Shown piece after piece: positions 9,357 through 18,409 of a stretch of 64,000 nucleotides of DNA (position 1 is its first letter; each line of letters starts with the position of its first letter). The notes beneath the pieces are model-generated. The model searched no databases, was not told where the DNA came from, and worked only from the letters and a program-made list of their open reading frames with translations. The position numbers and the translations under genes were made by a program. Origin of the DNA: UMGS1387 sp045539625. Its GTDB lineage: Bacteria > Bacillota > Clostridia > Oscillospirales > CAG-382. The DNA is taken from contig JAZQFS010000016.1 of NCBI GenBank assembly GCA_045539625.1, positions 1 through 64,000 on the forward strand, read 5' to 3'.

Positions 9357-10061
9357 TCAGTCTTCTCTGTCAATGCCTATTACATTGTCAAGAGGAAGCG
9401 AAACAATAAGTCCCTTTGCCTCGCTGTGCATACCGCACTTTGAGCTTATTTCCTGCATAATGTCAAGACGCTTTTCGTCGTCGGCAACAATGAAAATCAT
9501 ATCCTTTTCGTCCTGAATGGTTGTGCCCCAGAAGCCGATTGCCTTTTCGTTAACAATGCTTCGGCTGGGCACTACCGTTCCGCCGCCTGCACCTGCCTTG
9601 CGTGCTGCCTCCATAACGCTTTCGCTGTAGCCCTGATTAACTACTGCGGCTATTAAATAATACTGTGTCTCGGTCATCTGTATATTCACCTTCCTTTGTT
9701 CACATTTGTCAGTTCCGTCATCAAAGCCATCAAACATTTTTACTATAAGGCAGTTGGCATTTTTCAGCGGAAGCGTAAATGCTATACCGCTGTTTACCGT
9801 ACCCAGCTTAAGCTCTTTTTTCAGCTTTTTCAGCATGGCATCGGCAACTTCCTTCGGCATATAGCTAAACAGTACTACCTTGTCGGGATTGCCAAGCCCC
9901 AGAATGTCTATCATTTCGCTGGGTGCCGTTCCTACTGCCGTACATTCATATTGCAGGGGAATGTTGTCAAGTATGAACATTTCCGCCGCCTTGTCAGCAA
10001 GCTTTGGCGTGGTAATTGATACCAGCACTCTGAATGCTGACTGCTTTTCGTTTGTATTCAT
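9357..10061 (-). CDS. PII-like signalling protein (tandem) paired with DUF1538 transporter
   Basis: 234 residues made of two PII-like (GlnB-fold) halves, roughly 8-105 and 120-228; the second includes the GAGGGTVVPSRS segment, the T-loop-like region of PII relatives. The gene starts 3 bp after the DUF1538 gene; its AGGAG site lies within the final codons of that gene, so the pair is translationally coupled. PII proteins sense nucleotides or metabolites and regulate a partner, often a transporter. Here the partner is inferred to be the DUF1538 membrane protein. Ligand and substrate are unknown. Confidence 0.7.
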   Translation of the reverse strand: MNTNEKQSAFRVLVSITTPKLADKAAEMFILDNIPLQYECTAVGTAPSEMIDILGLGNPDKVVLFSYMPKEVADAMLKKLKKELKLGTVNSGIAFTLPLKNANCLIVKMFDGFDDGTDKCEQRKVNIQMTETQYYLIAAVVNQGYSESVMEAARKAGAGGGTVVPSRSIVNEKAIGFWGTTIQDEKDMIFIVADDEKRLDIMQEISSKCGMHSEAKGLIVSLPLDNVIGIDRED

Positions 10062-10064
10062 ATT

Positions 10065-11594
10065 TTACTCCTCCGTAAATTCCAAGATGGTGTCGCTGTC
10101 GTCGGGTATAAAGGTTTCTTGCGGGGTTGCTGTCTTTATCTGCTTTGCAAGCTTGAATCTGTAGCTCAGTCCCATTATCTGTATTGCAATAAGAGGAGTC
10201 AGCGCAACAAGTGCAACAACACCGAAGGCATCTGTCATAAGATTTCCTCCCACAGCCGTGCAGGCACCTATACAGAAGGGAAGCAAGAAGGTGCTGGTCA
10301 TGGGACCTGATGCAACTCCGCCTGAGTCAAAGGCAATACCTACAAAAATCTGAGGCACAAATCTTGACATAACAAGTGCTATAATATACCCCGGAATTAT
10401 GATGTAATGAATGGGAAGACCTGTGAGAATACGCAGCATTGCAAGTCCCACGCTGACAGAAACGCCCACAGACAGGGCAAAATTCATGGATTTGCTTGAA
10501 ATAGCACCCTTTGTAACAGTTTGCACCTGATGGTTGAGTATCTGTATTGCGGGCTCTGCTTTTACAATAAAGTAACCGATAAGCATACTTATGGGAATCA
10601 GCAGCCACTTGAAGTTTGCATCAACTATTTTTTCTCCCAGCATCGAGCCGATAGGCGCAAAGCCCACGTTTACTCCGCACAGAAACAGTACAAGACCTAT
10701 GTATGTGTAGATAAAGCCCACGCTCATTCTAAGCACCTGAATTTTGTGAAATCTTCGGCGTATAAGCTGAAACAGCAGGAACACTCCCGCTATAGGCATA
10801 AGCGAAATAAACACTTCCTTTGCGTAGTGAGGAATTTCTTTTATGAAAACCCTCATAACGTCACGCATTGTGTAAACTTTTGCAATTTCCGTGGAGGAAG
10901 CCAAAGCTTCGTCGGGGGCATAGAAGCAGCCCAGAAGCATTACCGCAAGTATGGGGCCTATGCTTGAAAGTGCCACAAGACCGAAGGAGTCCTTGGAAGC
11001 GTCCTTGTCGCCTCTCATGGCAGAAAGACCGATACCCATTGCCATTATAAAGGGAACTGTCATGGGACCTGTTGTAACTCCGCCCGAGTCAAAGGCAACT
11101 GCAAGGAAATTGTCAGGCACAAAGAATGACAGAATAAGCACTGCCGCATATAAAACCATCAGCATTACCGAAAGGTTTATTTTAAGGATAATACGTATTA
11201 CCGCCATTACAAGAAACAGCCCCACGCCTATTGCCACCGTCCATATAAGCGTGGCATTTGGAACAGAGGGCACCTGATTTGACAGTACCTGAAGGTCAGG
11301 CTCTGCAACGGTAATAAGAAGTCCCATCACAAAGCTTATGATTATAATGACCAGTGTGTTGTTGGATTTACTGATATCCGTACCTATTCCTTCACCCAGC
11401 GGACTCATTGCCGTGTCGGCACCAAGCTGGAACATACCCATACCGAACACAAGCAAAACCGTACTTACAAGGAATATCATCATATTTCCCACGTCCAGCG
11501 GTACAAGAATGATACTCAATGCCAGTACAATTGCCGCCACAGGCAGAACGGATATCAAGGATTCCCAAACCTTCTCTTTGAAAATCTTGTTCAT
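10065..11594 (-). CDS. DUF1538 family integral membrane protein (duplicated)
   Basis: About 509 residues from the ATG at 11594, preceded by GGGAGG; a longer frame to 11669 overlaps the promoter and is rejected. The protein consists of two homologous halves of ~250 residues. Each has several membrane segments and the signature AFDSGGVxxGPMT (first AFDSGGVTTGPMT, second AFDSGGVASGPMT). DUF1538 proteins are presumed transporters of unknown substrate, commonly encoded beside PII-like regulators, as here. It is the first gene of a two-gene operon. Confidence 0.8.
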   Translation of the reverse strand: MNKIFKEKVWESLISVLPVAAIVLALSIILVPLDVGNMMIFLVSTVLLVFGMGMFQLGADTAMSPLGEGIGTDISKSNNTLVIIIISFVMGLLITVAEPDLQVLSNQVPSVPNATLIWTVAIGVGLFLVMAVIRIILKINLSVMLMVLYAAVLILSFFVPDNFLAVAFDSGGVTTGPMTVPFIMAMGIGLSAMRGDKDASKDSFGLVALSSIGPILAVMLLGCFYAPDEALASSTEIAKVYTMRDVMRVFIKEIPHYAKEVFISLMPIAGVFLLFQLIRRRFHKIQVLRMSVGFIYTYIGLVLFLCGVNVGFAPIGSMLGEKIVDANFKWLLIPISMLIGYFIVKAEPAIQILNHQVQTVTKGAISSKSMNFALSVGVSVSVGLAMLRILTGLPIHYIIIPGYIIALVMSRFVPQIFVGIAFDSGGVASGPMTSTFLLPFCIGACTAVGGNLMTDAFGVVALVALTPLIAIQIMGLSYRFKLAKQIKTATPQETFIPDDSDTILEFTEE

Positions 11595-11640
11595 TTGCCT
11601 TAGCCTCCCGAAGTGCATTACACTTACCTGTATTATAATT

Positions 11641-11669
11641 ATTGTAGCATATACTTTGAGAATAGTCAA
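11641..11669 (-). promoter_or_regulatory. Promoter of the DUF1538/PII-like operon
   Basis: On the minus strand TTGACT (11669-11664), 17-nt spacer, TACAAT (11646-11641), about 47 bp upstream of the chosen start at 11594. This decides against the longer N-terminal reading. Confidence 0.8.
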
Positions 11670-11785
11670 AGGTCTTTTTATCTCAGCGGCTGAATGTTTA
11701 CAAAAATGATTGATGCTGTTAATTATTGATGTAAAAGGCTGTGATAAAATAACCTCGGAATGACGATACGGGAAGGAGATGCTCT

Positions 11786-12550
11786 ATGCTGCTTGCAATT
11801 GACATAGGCAACACCAATATTGCCCTTGGCGGATTTGAAGAGGACGAGCTTCTGTTTGTTGCACGTATAAGCACAGATGCTTCCAAAACTGCTGACGAGT
11901 ACGCCGAAAAAATCACGGGCACGCTGTCGATGTATAACAAGGACAGCCTTAAAATCACAGGTGCCATTATCTCATCTGTAGTGCCTCCTTTGAACAGCAT
12001 AATCACAAGTGCGGTAAAATTCATTTACGGAGTTGAGCCCGTTATTGTGGCTCCCGGGGTAAAAACAGGAATAAACATTCATTGCGACAACCCGTCGTCT
12101 GTTGGCTCTGACCTTATATGTGCCTGCGTTGCCTGTGCAAAGCTTTATTCAAGTCCCGCAATTATTGTGGATATGGGTACGGCTACAAAAATTATGGCAA
12201 CCGACAAAAACGGCGCTTTTATAGGTGTTTCCATTATGGCAGGCATCACGATGGGACTTAATGCGCTGAACGAAAGAACGGCACAGCTTCCTCTTGTCAG
12301 CCTTGAAGCTCCCGAAAATGTTATCGGCAAGAATACCGCCGACTGTATGAAAAGCGGCGTCATCTTCGGCAACGCTTCCATGATTGACGGAATGATTGAC
12401 AGGTTTTATGAGCAGATTGGCAAAGCTGTTCCCGTCTATGCAACGGGCGGACTTGCACCTGTGATAATCCCTCACTGCAGGCACGAAATTACTCTTGATG
12501 AGCATATGGTGCTCAAAGGACTTAACATAATTTACAAAAAGAACAGTTAA
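11786..12550 (+). CDS. coaX: Type III pantothenate kinase
   Basis: 254 residues, the usual length. The N-terminal DIGNTNIALGGF phosphate-binding motif, PPLNS, the GSDL segment and IIVDMGTATK are the standard type III (CoaX) motifs of the ASKHA fold. It phosphorylates pantothenate in the first step of coenzyme A synthesis, needs a monovalent cation and is not inhibited by CoA. The start is supported by GGAGATG a few nt upstream. The gene is divergent from DUF1538. It is followed 94 bp later by an ECF substrate-binding component, which suggests pantothenate uptake and activation are encoded together. Confidence 0.93.
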   Translation: MLLAIDIGNTNIALGGFEEDELLFVARISTDASKTADEYAEKITGTLSMYNKDSLKITGAIISSVVPPLNSIITSAVKFIYGVEPVIVAPGVKTGINIHCDNPSSVGSDLICACVACAKLYSSPAIIVDMGTATKIMATDKNGAFIGVSIMAGITMGLNALNERTAQLPLVSLEAPENVIGKNTADCMKSGVIFGNASMIDGMIDRFYEQIGKAVPVYATGGLAPVIIPHCRHEITLDEHMVLKGLNIIYKKNS

Positions 12551-12603
12551 AGGTTGTTGTATACTTCCGTCTGCTTAGGGCGGTTGATATAAAATTTTTA
12601 TGC

Positions 12604-12626
12604 GTTGTACCTCATATGAGGACGAC
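12604..12626 (+). promoter_or_regulatory. Small hairpin in the leader of the ECF S-component gene
   Basis: GTTGT(a)CCTC-ATAT-GAGGACGAC can fold into a stem of 5 + 4 bp with one bulge, ending about 6 nt before the AGGAGG of the next gene. It may affect translation, but it matches no riboswitch class I know. Confidence 0.25.
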
Positions 12627-12644
12627 AGCAAGGAGGAATTTTTA

Positions 12645-13226
12645 ATGGCAGCAAACAAAAAAACTGACACAAAGACACTGGCTCTGCTTTCGCTTCTTAC
12701 GGCATTGACGGCAGTGCTTGCGTACCTTGGCGGCTTTGTGAAAATCGGCGGACTTGCATCAATTTCGCTGACGCTTATACCCGTAGTAATAGGCTCGGCG
12801 CTTTGCGGTGTGGGAGCAGGTGCTTGGCTTGGAGGCGTTTCGGGAGCAGTGTTCTTTTTGACGGCGGACGCAGCCTTCTGGATGGGACTGAGCCCCTTCG
12901 GAACGGTGCTTACGGTTATGGTGAAGGGCATTGCGGCAGGCTTATGTGCAGGACTTGTATACAAGCTTGTTGAAAAGACAAACCGCTATCTTGCAGTAAT
13001 TCTTTCGGCGATTGTGTGTCCTGTTGTCAACACATCAATTTTCATCGGCGGCTGCTTTGTATTCTTTATGGACACAATAAATGCAGGTGCGGCGGCTGAG
13101 GGAATGTCAACATGGGGATATCTTTTGGTATTCTTTGTAGGACTCAACTTTATATTTGAGCTTGTTGCAAACATTGTGCTGAGCCCCGTTATTTTAAGAC
13201 TTATAAACATAAAACAGGGAAAATAA
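12645..13226 (+). CDS. ECF transporter S component, probably for pantothenate
   Basis: 193 residues from the ATG at 12645, which has AGGAGG upstream; the frame extends to 12600 but without a better site. It is a hydrophobic protein with about six membrane segments, and the first helix has the ALLTALTAVLAYLG pattern common in S components. These proteins bind a vitamin outside the cell and dock on the shared EcfT-EcfA-EcfA' module. The adjacent coaX points to pantothenate (PanT-like), but specificity is inference. An ecfT gene is present at 19177-19995; no EcfA ATPase gene is visible in the window. Confidence 0.75.
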   Translation: MAANKKTDTKTLALLSLLTALTAVLAYLGGFVKIGGLASISLTLIPVVIGSALCGVGAGAWLGGVSGAVFFLTADAAFWMGLSPFGTVLTVMVKGIAAGLCAGLVYKLVEKTNRYLAVILSAIVCPVVNTSIFIGGCFVFFMDTINAGAAAEGMSTWGYLLVFFVGLNFIFELVANIVLSPVILRLINIKQGK

Positions 13227-13245
13227 TCATATTTTACATTGCAAG

Positions 13246-13275
13246 AGACTGTCTTTTTAAGGCAGTCTTTTCTTA
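13246..13275 (+). terminator. Terminator of the coaX/S-component unit
   Basis: AGACTGTCTT and AAGGCAGTCT pair with one G-U across a TTT loop, followed by TTTCTTATTTT. It is 20 bp after the stop codon. Confidence 0.8.
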
Positions 13276-13339
13276 TTTTGTTACTTTGTGAATCGTTGTG
13301 CCAAAACCGCCTTGCGTTACAAAAACATCTCTCCAAGAA

Positions 13340-13380
13340 AAACAAAAAAACAACAGGCTGACATAACCGTCAACCTGCTG
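13340..13380 (-). terminator. Terminator of the mannosidase operon
   Basis: On the minus strand, CAGGTTGAC pairs with GTCAGCCTG (13351-13380 region) and is followed by a long T run. It ends the six-gene minus-strand operon that starts with ecfT. Confidence 0.75.
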
Positions 13381-13416
13381 CTTGCATAAATTATATAACC
13401 GTATAAGAGAAATACG

Positions 13417-15879
13417 TTAATTCTCGTATTCCGTAAGCAATACCTTTTTCCATTCACTTGTGCCGTCAGCAATGTAGAAGGTCTCAAAGCTGTAGGGGGT
13501 AAGTGTTGTTTCAAGACTTGCAGGAAGTACATCTCCCGATACTGTCACCTTTGCCGTCTTGCCGTCGGTTTCGTAGATACGTACTACAAGTCCCTTTCCG
13601 TCCTCACTTCTCTTTATGGCACTTACAATAACATTGTCCGCCGATACATCTATACCTGCATAAGCCTTGCCTGTCAGCTTTCCTTCGTGCCAGTTTTCAA
13701 TGATGTTCGTCAAAGGCTTGTTAAGTACACGTGCCGTCTTTATCACATCTGCATAGCTGTCACCTAAAGGCATTACGGTGTACATAAATTCTCTGATGCC
13801 CTGCTCGGTGTAGTCGGACTTGTGGCTTCGGGGACCTCCGTGGTCGCCGTAGATGGGACTTCTGAGAACTGTGTGGTAAAGCGTGCCGTCCTTGACGGAG
13901 CCTGAGTAGGTGTCGCTGTTTGCTATTGCAAAGCCACCGTTTGTACCCTTGACACCGAACCATGTAAGACCGGGCTCTTCTTCGCCGTCACAAGGTCTTT
14001 CGATAACGCCGAAGGGCACTTCGTAAACAGCTTTGGGATTTTCAACGTCAAACGCCCATTTCAGCTTTAACATTTTGTGCTTTTCGTTCCAGTTGACGCT
14101 TGCCTTTACTTCAAGCCTGTCACTTCCCGAATAAAGTGTGAAAATCTGGGTGAGAGTGGAAGTGTTGTATCTGCTTATCACCTTAACCGATGCTCTCACG
14201 CCGCCGCTTTCCGTAATGACAACCTCGGCATCGGAAAAACGTGCCATTTCATCTGTGAAAAAGTTCTTTGCATGACTCCATGTATCATGATAATACTCGT
14301 CAATTACAACGGGCACGGCACTTCTTTCACGTATAAGCTCACGCTCGTTCTTTTTGTCATAGAAGGAAACAATATAGCCTGAGTATTGCTCAAACTTTAT
14401 TGCATAATACTCATTTTCAAGCAGTATAACCGCCTTGTGCTCTTCATAAGAGCATTTTATACCCTGAGGGTATGCGTTGCAGTCGGACTTGTCGTGCTCA
14501 AAGCCCTCGGGAAGCTCTCTTACACCTGCGTTCTGCAAATAGTATACCGCATAGCCGAGAGGCGGAACATCTGCCATAAACGCTGTGTCCTCACGGTTGT
14601 AACATTCCTTTGTGGTAGAGTAAACAAGCTGGAAGGGCACTTTGTTTCCGTCCTTGTCGCAAACGCCGTGACAGCAGTTGTTTACCTGCACACAGGCACG
14701 GACAGGGAAGGAGTGGGGATTGAATACAAATACTGGAAGTCCCTTTTCCTTGTCTTGAATTGTTGAAACAGCCCAGGAGATTGTCTGAAGTGCATTGTTT
14801 TCCGCAACAGCCGCCGTCTCCTGTGCCGAGCCGTACATATATGCCGTATCGTCATAGGCTTCCTTGATTGAACAGCCGTCCATAATGTCGTGGAAGTGCA
14901 TAAAGCATACGTTTCTCCAGGCATCGGCGAATTTTTCGGTCGGGTACTTCTTGCCGCAAAGCTTATTCGCAAGAACGCTGTAGGCTTCGGAAGCAACAAG
15001 CTCACACTCGCTTCTTCTTATGCCGTTTTTGATTTTGGAAACGGTGGCATAACAGCCTGCGGCGTGGTGCTGAAGGTCATCGTGATATTCGGGAATTTCA
15101 TAGCCGTCAGCACGCACCCTGTCATAAAAATCTTTAAGATTTGAAAAGTGCATTTCGTATTCGGGGTGCTTTTTTGCGTATTCCGTCAAAAGCTCAATGT
15201 GGCGTATTGTAGGACCTCCGCCGTGGTTGCCTACGCCGTAGAAGAAGGGAATAGCCTCAATATCGGTCTTTGTTGTGTTATTGAGATAATCAATTCTTTC
15301 CTGAAGCTTTTCCTCGTCCTCAAACTTAAAGCAATAAGGGTCGAGGATTCTGTATGTAAGAACGCTTGAGCCGTCGGGACTTACCCAGTTGAAAATATCA
15401 GAATCAAGGTTGTTTTCCTGAGGCGAGGGACGCATAAACAGGTAATTGTTCATACCGCTTTTCTTTAAAATCTGGGGAAGCATTATGTTGTGACCGAAGG
15501 AGTCTACGTTGTAGCCAACCTTTGCGGTAACACCGAAATTTTCCTTAAAATATCTCTGCGCATAAAGTGACTGGCGTGCAAAGCCTTCTCCTGAGGGAAG
15601 ATTGCAGTCGGGCTGAACGTGCCAGCCTCCCACAATTACAAATCTGCCTTCCGCAACTCTCATCTTTATTTCTTCAAACATTTCTTCGTCAAACTCTTGT
15701 ATCCAGCGGTAAACCGAGGCTGAGGAGCAGACAAATTTAAAGTCGGGGAACTCCTTCATTCTGTCAAGAGCCGAGCGTACCGTCGCCTTTGCCTCCGCCG
15801 AGCCCTCCTGCCATCTCCACTGCCACACGGGATCAAGATGGGCATTGCCCACAAGATAAAATTGCTTTTTGTTTTTCAT
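13417..15879 (-). CDS. GH38 alpha-mannosidase
   Basis: 820 residues. The GH38 catalytic N-terminal domain is clear: HLDPVWQWRW (metal ligands), GGWHVQPDCNLPSGE, and GYNVDSFGHN, where the Asp is the expected nucleophile. The C-terminal two thirds form the beta-rich domains of the family. There is no signal peptide, so it acts in the cytoplasm on imported mannosyl oligosaccharides, releasing mannose with zinc assistance. It is the last gene of the minus-strand operon, 21 bp after rnhA, with AAAGGAGAG before its start. The tie to the housekeeping genes is probably only read-through. Confidence 0.9.
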   Translation of the reverse strand: MKNKKQFYLVGNAHLDPVWQWRWQEGSAEAKATVRSALDRMKEFPDFKFVCSSASVYRWIQEFDEEMFEEIKMRVAEGRFVIVGGWHVQPDCNLPSGEGFARQSLYAQRYFKENFGVTAKVGYNVDSFGHNIMLPQILKKSGMNNYLFMRPSPQENNLDSDIFNWVSPDGSSVLTYRILDPYCFKFEDEEKLQERIDYLNNTTKTDIEAIPFFYGVGNHGGGPTIRHIELLTEYAKKHPEYEMHFSNLKDFYDRVRADGYEIPEYHDDLQHHAAGCYATVSKIKNGIRRSECELVASEAYSVLANKLCGKKYPTEKFADAWRNVCFMHFHDIMDGCSIKEAYDDTAYMYGSAQETAAVAENNALQTISWAVSTIQDKEKGLPVFVFNPHSFPVRACVQVNNCCHGVCDKDGNKVPFQLVYSTTKECYNREDTAFMADVPPLGYAVYYLQNAGVRELPEGFEHDKSDCNAYPQGIKCSYEEHKAVILLENEYYAIKFEQYSGYIVSFYDKKNERELIRERSAVPVVIDEYYHDTWSHAKNFFTDEMARFSDAEVVITESGGVRASVKVISRYNTSTLTQIFTLYSGSDRLEVKASVNWNEKHKMLKLKWAFDVENPKAVYEVPFGVIERPCDGEEEPGLTWFGVKGTNGGFAIANSDTYSGSVKDGTLYHTVLRSPIYGDHGGPRSHKSDYTEQGIREFMYTVMPLGDSYADVIKTARVLNKPLTNIIENWHEGKLTGKAYAGIDVSADNVIVSAIKRSEDGKGLVVRIYETDGKTAKVTVSGDVLPASLETTLTPYSFETFYIADGTSEWKKVLLTEYEN

Positions 15880-15900
15880 AAGACTGTCTCTCCTTTTGTT

Positions 15901-16344
15901 CTATATGAACGCCTGATACTCTGCAACCGCCAAGGCATCACACCGTTCATTGTAGGGATTTCCTGCGTGTCCCTTTACCCAGATGTATTGGATTTCGTGA
16001 AATTCGTCAAGCTCCAGCAGCTTTTCCCACAGCTCCGTGTTAAGTGCAGGCTTGCCGTCGGACTTTTTCCAGTTCTTTTCACGCCATGACCTTGCCCAGC
16101 CCAATGTCATTCCGTCAATCAAATACTTTGAGTCGGAGTACAGCTTTACAAGGCACTTTTCCTTAAGCGCCGACAGACCTTCTATTGCTGCCGTCAGCTC
16201 CATTTTGTTGTTGGTCGTATTTTTTTCTCCGCCCGACATTACCTTTTCCTTATCCTTGTAAATGAGAATGGCTCCCCAGCCGCCGGGACCGGGATTGCCG
16301 CTGCAGGCACCGTCGGTGTAAAGTGATACTGTTTTCAATGTCAA
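15901..16344 (-). CDS. rnhA: Ribonuclease HI
   Basis: 147 residues, normal for RNase HI. The four catalytic acidic residues are visible in TDGAC, KMELTAA, SDSKY and ERCDALA, and the basic handle WREKNWKK is present. It degrades the RNA strand of RNA-DNA hybrids. The start is a TTG overlapping the TGA stop of the upstream lipoprotein gene; a second in-frame TTG two codons later is the alternative. GGAAG lies just upstream of both. The stop is TAG, which shows that amber codons terminate translation in this genome. Confidence 0.93.
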   Translation of the reverse strand: MTLKTVSLYTDGACSGNPGPGGWGAILIYKDKEKVMSGGEKNTTNNKMELTAAIEGLSALKEKCLVKLYSDSKYLIDGMTLGWARSWREKNWKKSDGKPALNTELWEKLLELDEFHEIQYIWVKGHAGNPYNERCDALAVAEYQAFI

Positions 16345-16682
16345 TCTTCCTTTTCGGGATTAGTGAGAGGACGGTACACAATTTCGCCGTTGATGACAAG
16401 ATTTCCGTCCTTGTCAAATTCATAGCTTACCGAAAAGCCGTCTTCGGGACGCAGACCGTCGATGTAGTAGGTGATTTTTCCGTCGGAGACCTCATAGCGT
16501 GTCTTGTCGGAGGTAAAGCTTTCGTTTACGTATTCGTAGTAATAGCCGTCGGCGGTGTATTCGTATATGCCCTCTGTGCTGTCGTCAATCCATTTGCCAA
16601 CAATGCTTTTGCCCGAGGAGCAGGAGCATAAAGCGGCAAGTACACACATAAATACAAGGCAGAGAGCCGTAATTTTTTTCAT
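16341..16682 (-). CDS. Small lipoprotein with lipocalin-like GKW motif
   Basis: 113 residues with a lipoprotein signal peptide (hydrophobic stretch then L-C-S-C lipobox). A short beta-rich domain follows that begins IVGKWIDDS, resembling small Gram-positive lipocalin-like lipoproteins. It is expected to be anchored on the outer face of the membrane. It sits between dnaX (18 bp) and rnhA (4-bp overlap), so it is translationally coupled. Function unknown. Confidence 0.75.
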   Translation of the reverse strand: MKKITALCLVFMCVLAALCSCSSGKSIVGKWIDDSTEGIYEYTADGYYYEYVNESFTSDKTRYEVSDGKITYYIDGLRPEDGFSVSYEFDKDGNLVINGEIVYRPLTNPEKED

Positions 16683-16700
16683 AACTGTATCTCCCTATTG

Positions 16701-18377
16701 TCAAATTTCAGGAAAAAGGCTTGCACCCGTGCTGTTGCCGCTTTCCTTTTTGTGAACCTTTAAGGTTACGTTGAAGCCTAAAATTCTGCTTGCGTTGGCG
16801 GCAAGTGTTTCCTGCATATCGGTTTTTGAGGAAATCATAAAGTAGCCGATGGATTCAAGTACAAGATTTAAAACATCGCCGTCAATGTACGCCTTTGTGT
16901 CGCCGTTTGTCAGCATTGAATGAAGAATCATATTGTCGTGCACCGAGTCAATAAGGTCGCTGAAGGCAACCATTTCCTCACCGAGACCGCCGACGCCCGT
17001 TTTTTGAGAAGAGCCCTGCGAGGGAGCTTTAACGGATTTCTCACTGTCGGACTGTGCATCTTTGATTGCTCTTTGCTCTGCCTCTTTTCTTGCGGCAGGA
17101 CCTGATGCTTCGTTGAGGGATGCTTCAAAAACGCTGTCAAAATCGTTGGGCACGTCCGAGGGCATCATTACTTCTTCAGGTGCCGGCTGAGGACAAGAGG
17201 TCACAGGAGTCTGATATGAAGAATTGCCGACAGGCGGATTTTTTTCAAGTGCACTTATTCTTTCAAGCAGACAGGCAGGACTTGTTGACAGCCTGCTGTC
17301 GCAAAGACGCATTACCATAATTTCGAGCACCGTTTTTCTTGACAGACCGCTGCGATTCAGCTTTTCGTTTGCATTTTCCACAATTTCGGTGCAGTAAAGC
17401 AGTCTTTCGGGAGAGAACAGGTCTTCAATGTCACGAAGAACACCTATTACGTCCGAGCCATGGTCGTCTATAAGAGTTGACACGTTTTTGCTTGCGTACT
17501 TCATTACAAGAAGGTCACGAAGCATATTGCCAAGCTCTGTGCAAAGAATTGACAGGTCCTTGCTTGAGGCATAGGCTTCGTTTACCGTTTCAAGAGCACC
17601 CTCACAGTCCTTTGCCGCAATTTTCTGCAAAAGACGAAGGACAATTTCGTTGCCCACAACACCCAGCGACACCTCAGCCTGCTTGCGTGTTACATTCTGC
17701 TGTCCCACAAAAAGCTCAAGCATACTCAGAGCATCTCTCATAGCACCCGTTGCAAGGTTTGCAATAAGGCGTATGGCATCCTTTTCCATGCCTATGTTTT
17801 CTTGTGCACACACATATTCAAGTCTTTTTACTATGTCGTCCGAACCTATTCTGTGAAAGTCAAAGCGTTTGCACCGAGACAGAATGGTGGCGGGGATTTT
17901 GTTCAGCTCGGTTGTGGCAAGGATAAACATTACGTGCTCGGGCGGCTCTTCAAGTGTTTTTAAAAGAGCGTTGAAAGCACCCGGAGACAGCATATGAACC
18001 TCGTCCACAATGTAGACTCTGCGCTTCATTTCTATAGGCAGAAAGTTGATTTTTTCACGAAGCTCACGTATATGGTCCACACCGTTGTTTGAAGCGGCGT
18101 CCATTTCCACAATGTCAAAGGAATTGTCAAAGGCGCGGCACTTTTCACATTCACCGCAAGGGTCGCCGCCGTTGGGATTTTCACAGCTTATTGCCTTTGC
18201 AAGAATTTTGGCACAGGTGGTTTTACCCGTTCCTCTTGAGCCGCAGAAAAGATAGGCATGGGAAACGGAGTCCTGCATTATTTCGCTTTTTAATACCTTG
18301 GTTATATGGTCCTGTCCCACAACGTCCGAAAAAACCTTGGGGCGGTATTTGCGGTAAAGGGCAATGTAGTTTGACAT
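16701..18377 (-). CDS. dnaX: DNA polymerase III subunit gamma/tau
   Basis: 558 residues. The AAA+ clamp-loader ATPase has Walker A GSRGTGKTT, a four-cysteine zinc module (CENPNGGDPCGECEKC), Walker B VDEVHML and the SRC motif in TILSRCKRF. The C-terminal ~180 residues are a variable, proline/serine-rich tau tail. It loads the beta clamp and organises the replisome. It lies 32 bp after truA in the same operon; GGAAAT precedes the ATG. Confidence 0.95.
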   Translation of the reverse strand: MSNYIALYRKYRPKVFSDVVGQDHITKVLKSEIMQDSVSHAYLFCGSRGTGKTTCAKILAKAISCENPNGGDPCGECEKCRAFDNSFDIVEMDAASNNGVDHIRELREKINFLPIEMKRRVYIVDEVHMLSPGAFNALLKTLEEPPEHVMFILATTELNKIPATILSRCKRFDFHRIGSDDIVKRLEYVCAQENIGMEKDAIRLIANLATGAMRDALSMLELFVGQQNVTRKQAEVSLGVVGNEIVLRLLQKIAAKDCEGALETVNEAYASSKDLSILCTELGNMLRDLLVMKYASKNVSTLIDDHGSDVIGVLRDIEDLFSPERLLYCTEIVENANEKLNRSGLSRKTVLEIMVMRLCDSRLSTSPACLLERISALEKNPPVGNSSYQTPVTSCPQPAPEEVMMPSDVPNDFDSVFEASLNEASGPAARKEAEQRAIKDAQSDSEKSVKAPSQGSSQKTGVGGLGEEMVAFSDLIDSVHDNMILHSMLTNGDTKAYIDGDVLNLVLESIGYFMISSKTDMQETLAANASRILGFNVTLKVHKKESGNSTGASLFPEI

Positions 18378-18409
18378 AAGTTTATTTCCTTTCGCCGAGA
18401 ATTGGAAAA

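Noticed and set aside
12551..12644. Possible riboswitch upstream of the ECF S-component gene
   Set aside because: Only about 90 nt with one small hairpin; I could not match it to any known vitamin or coenzyme riboswitch, so it is listed only as a weak regulatory hairpin.
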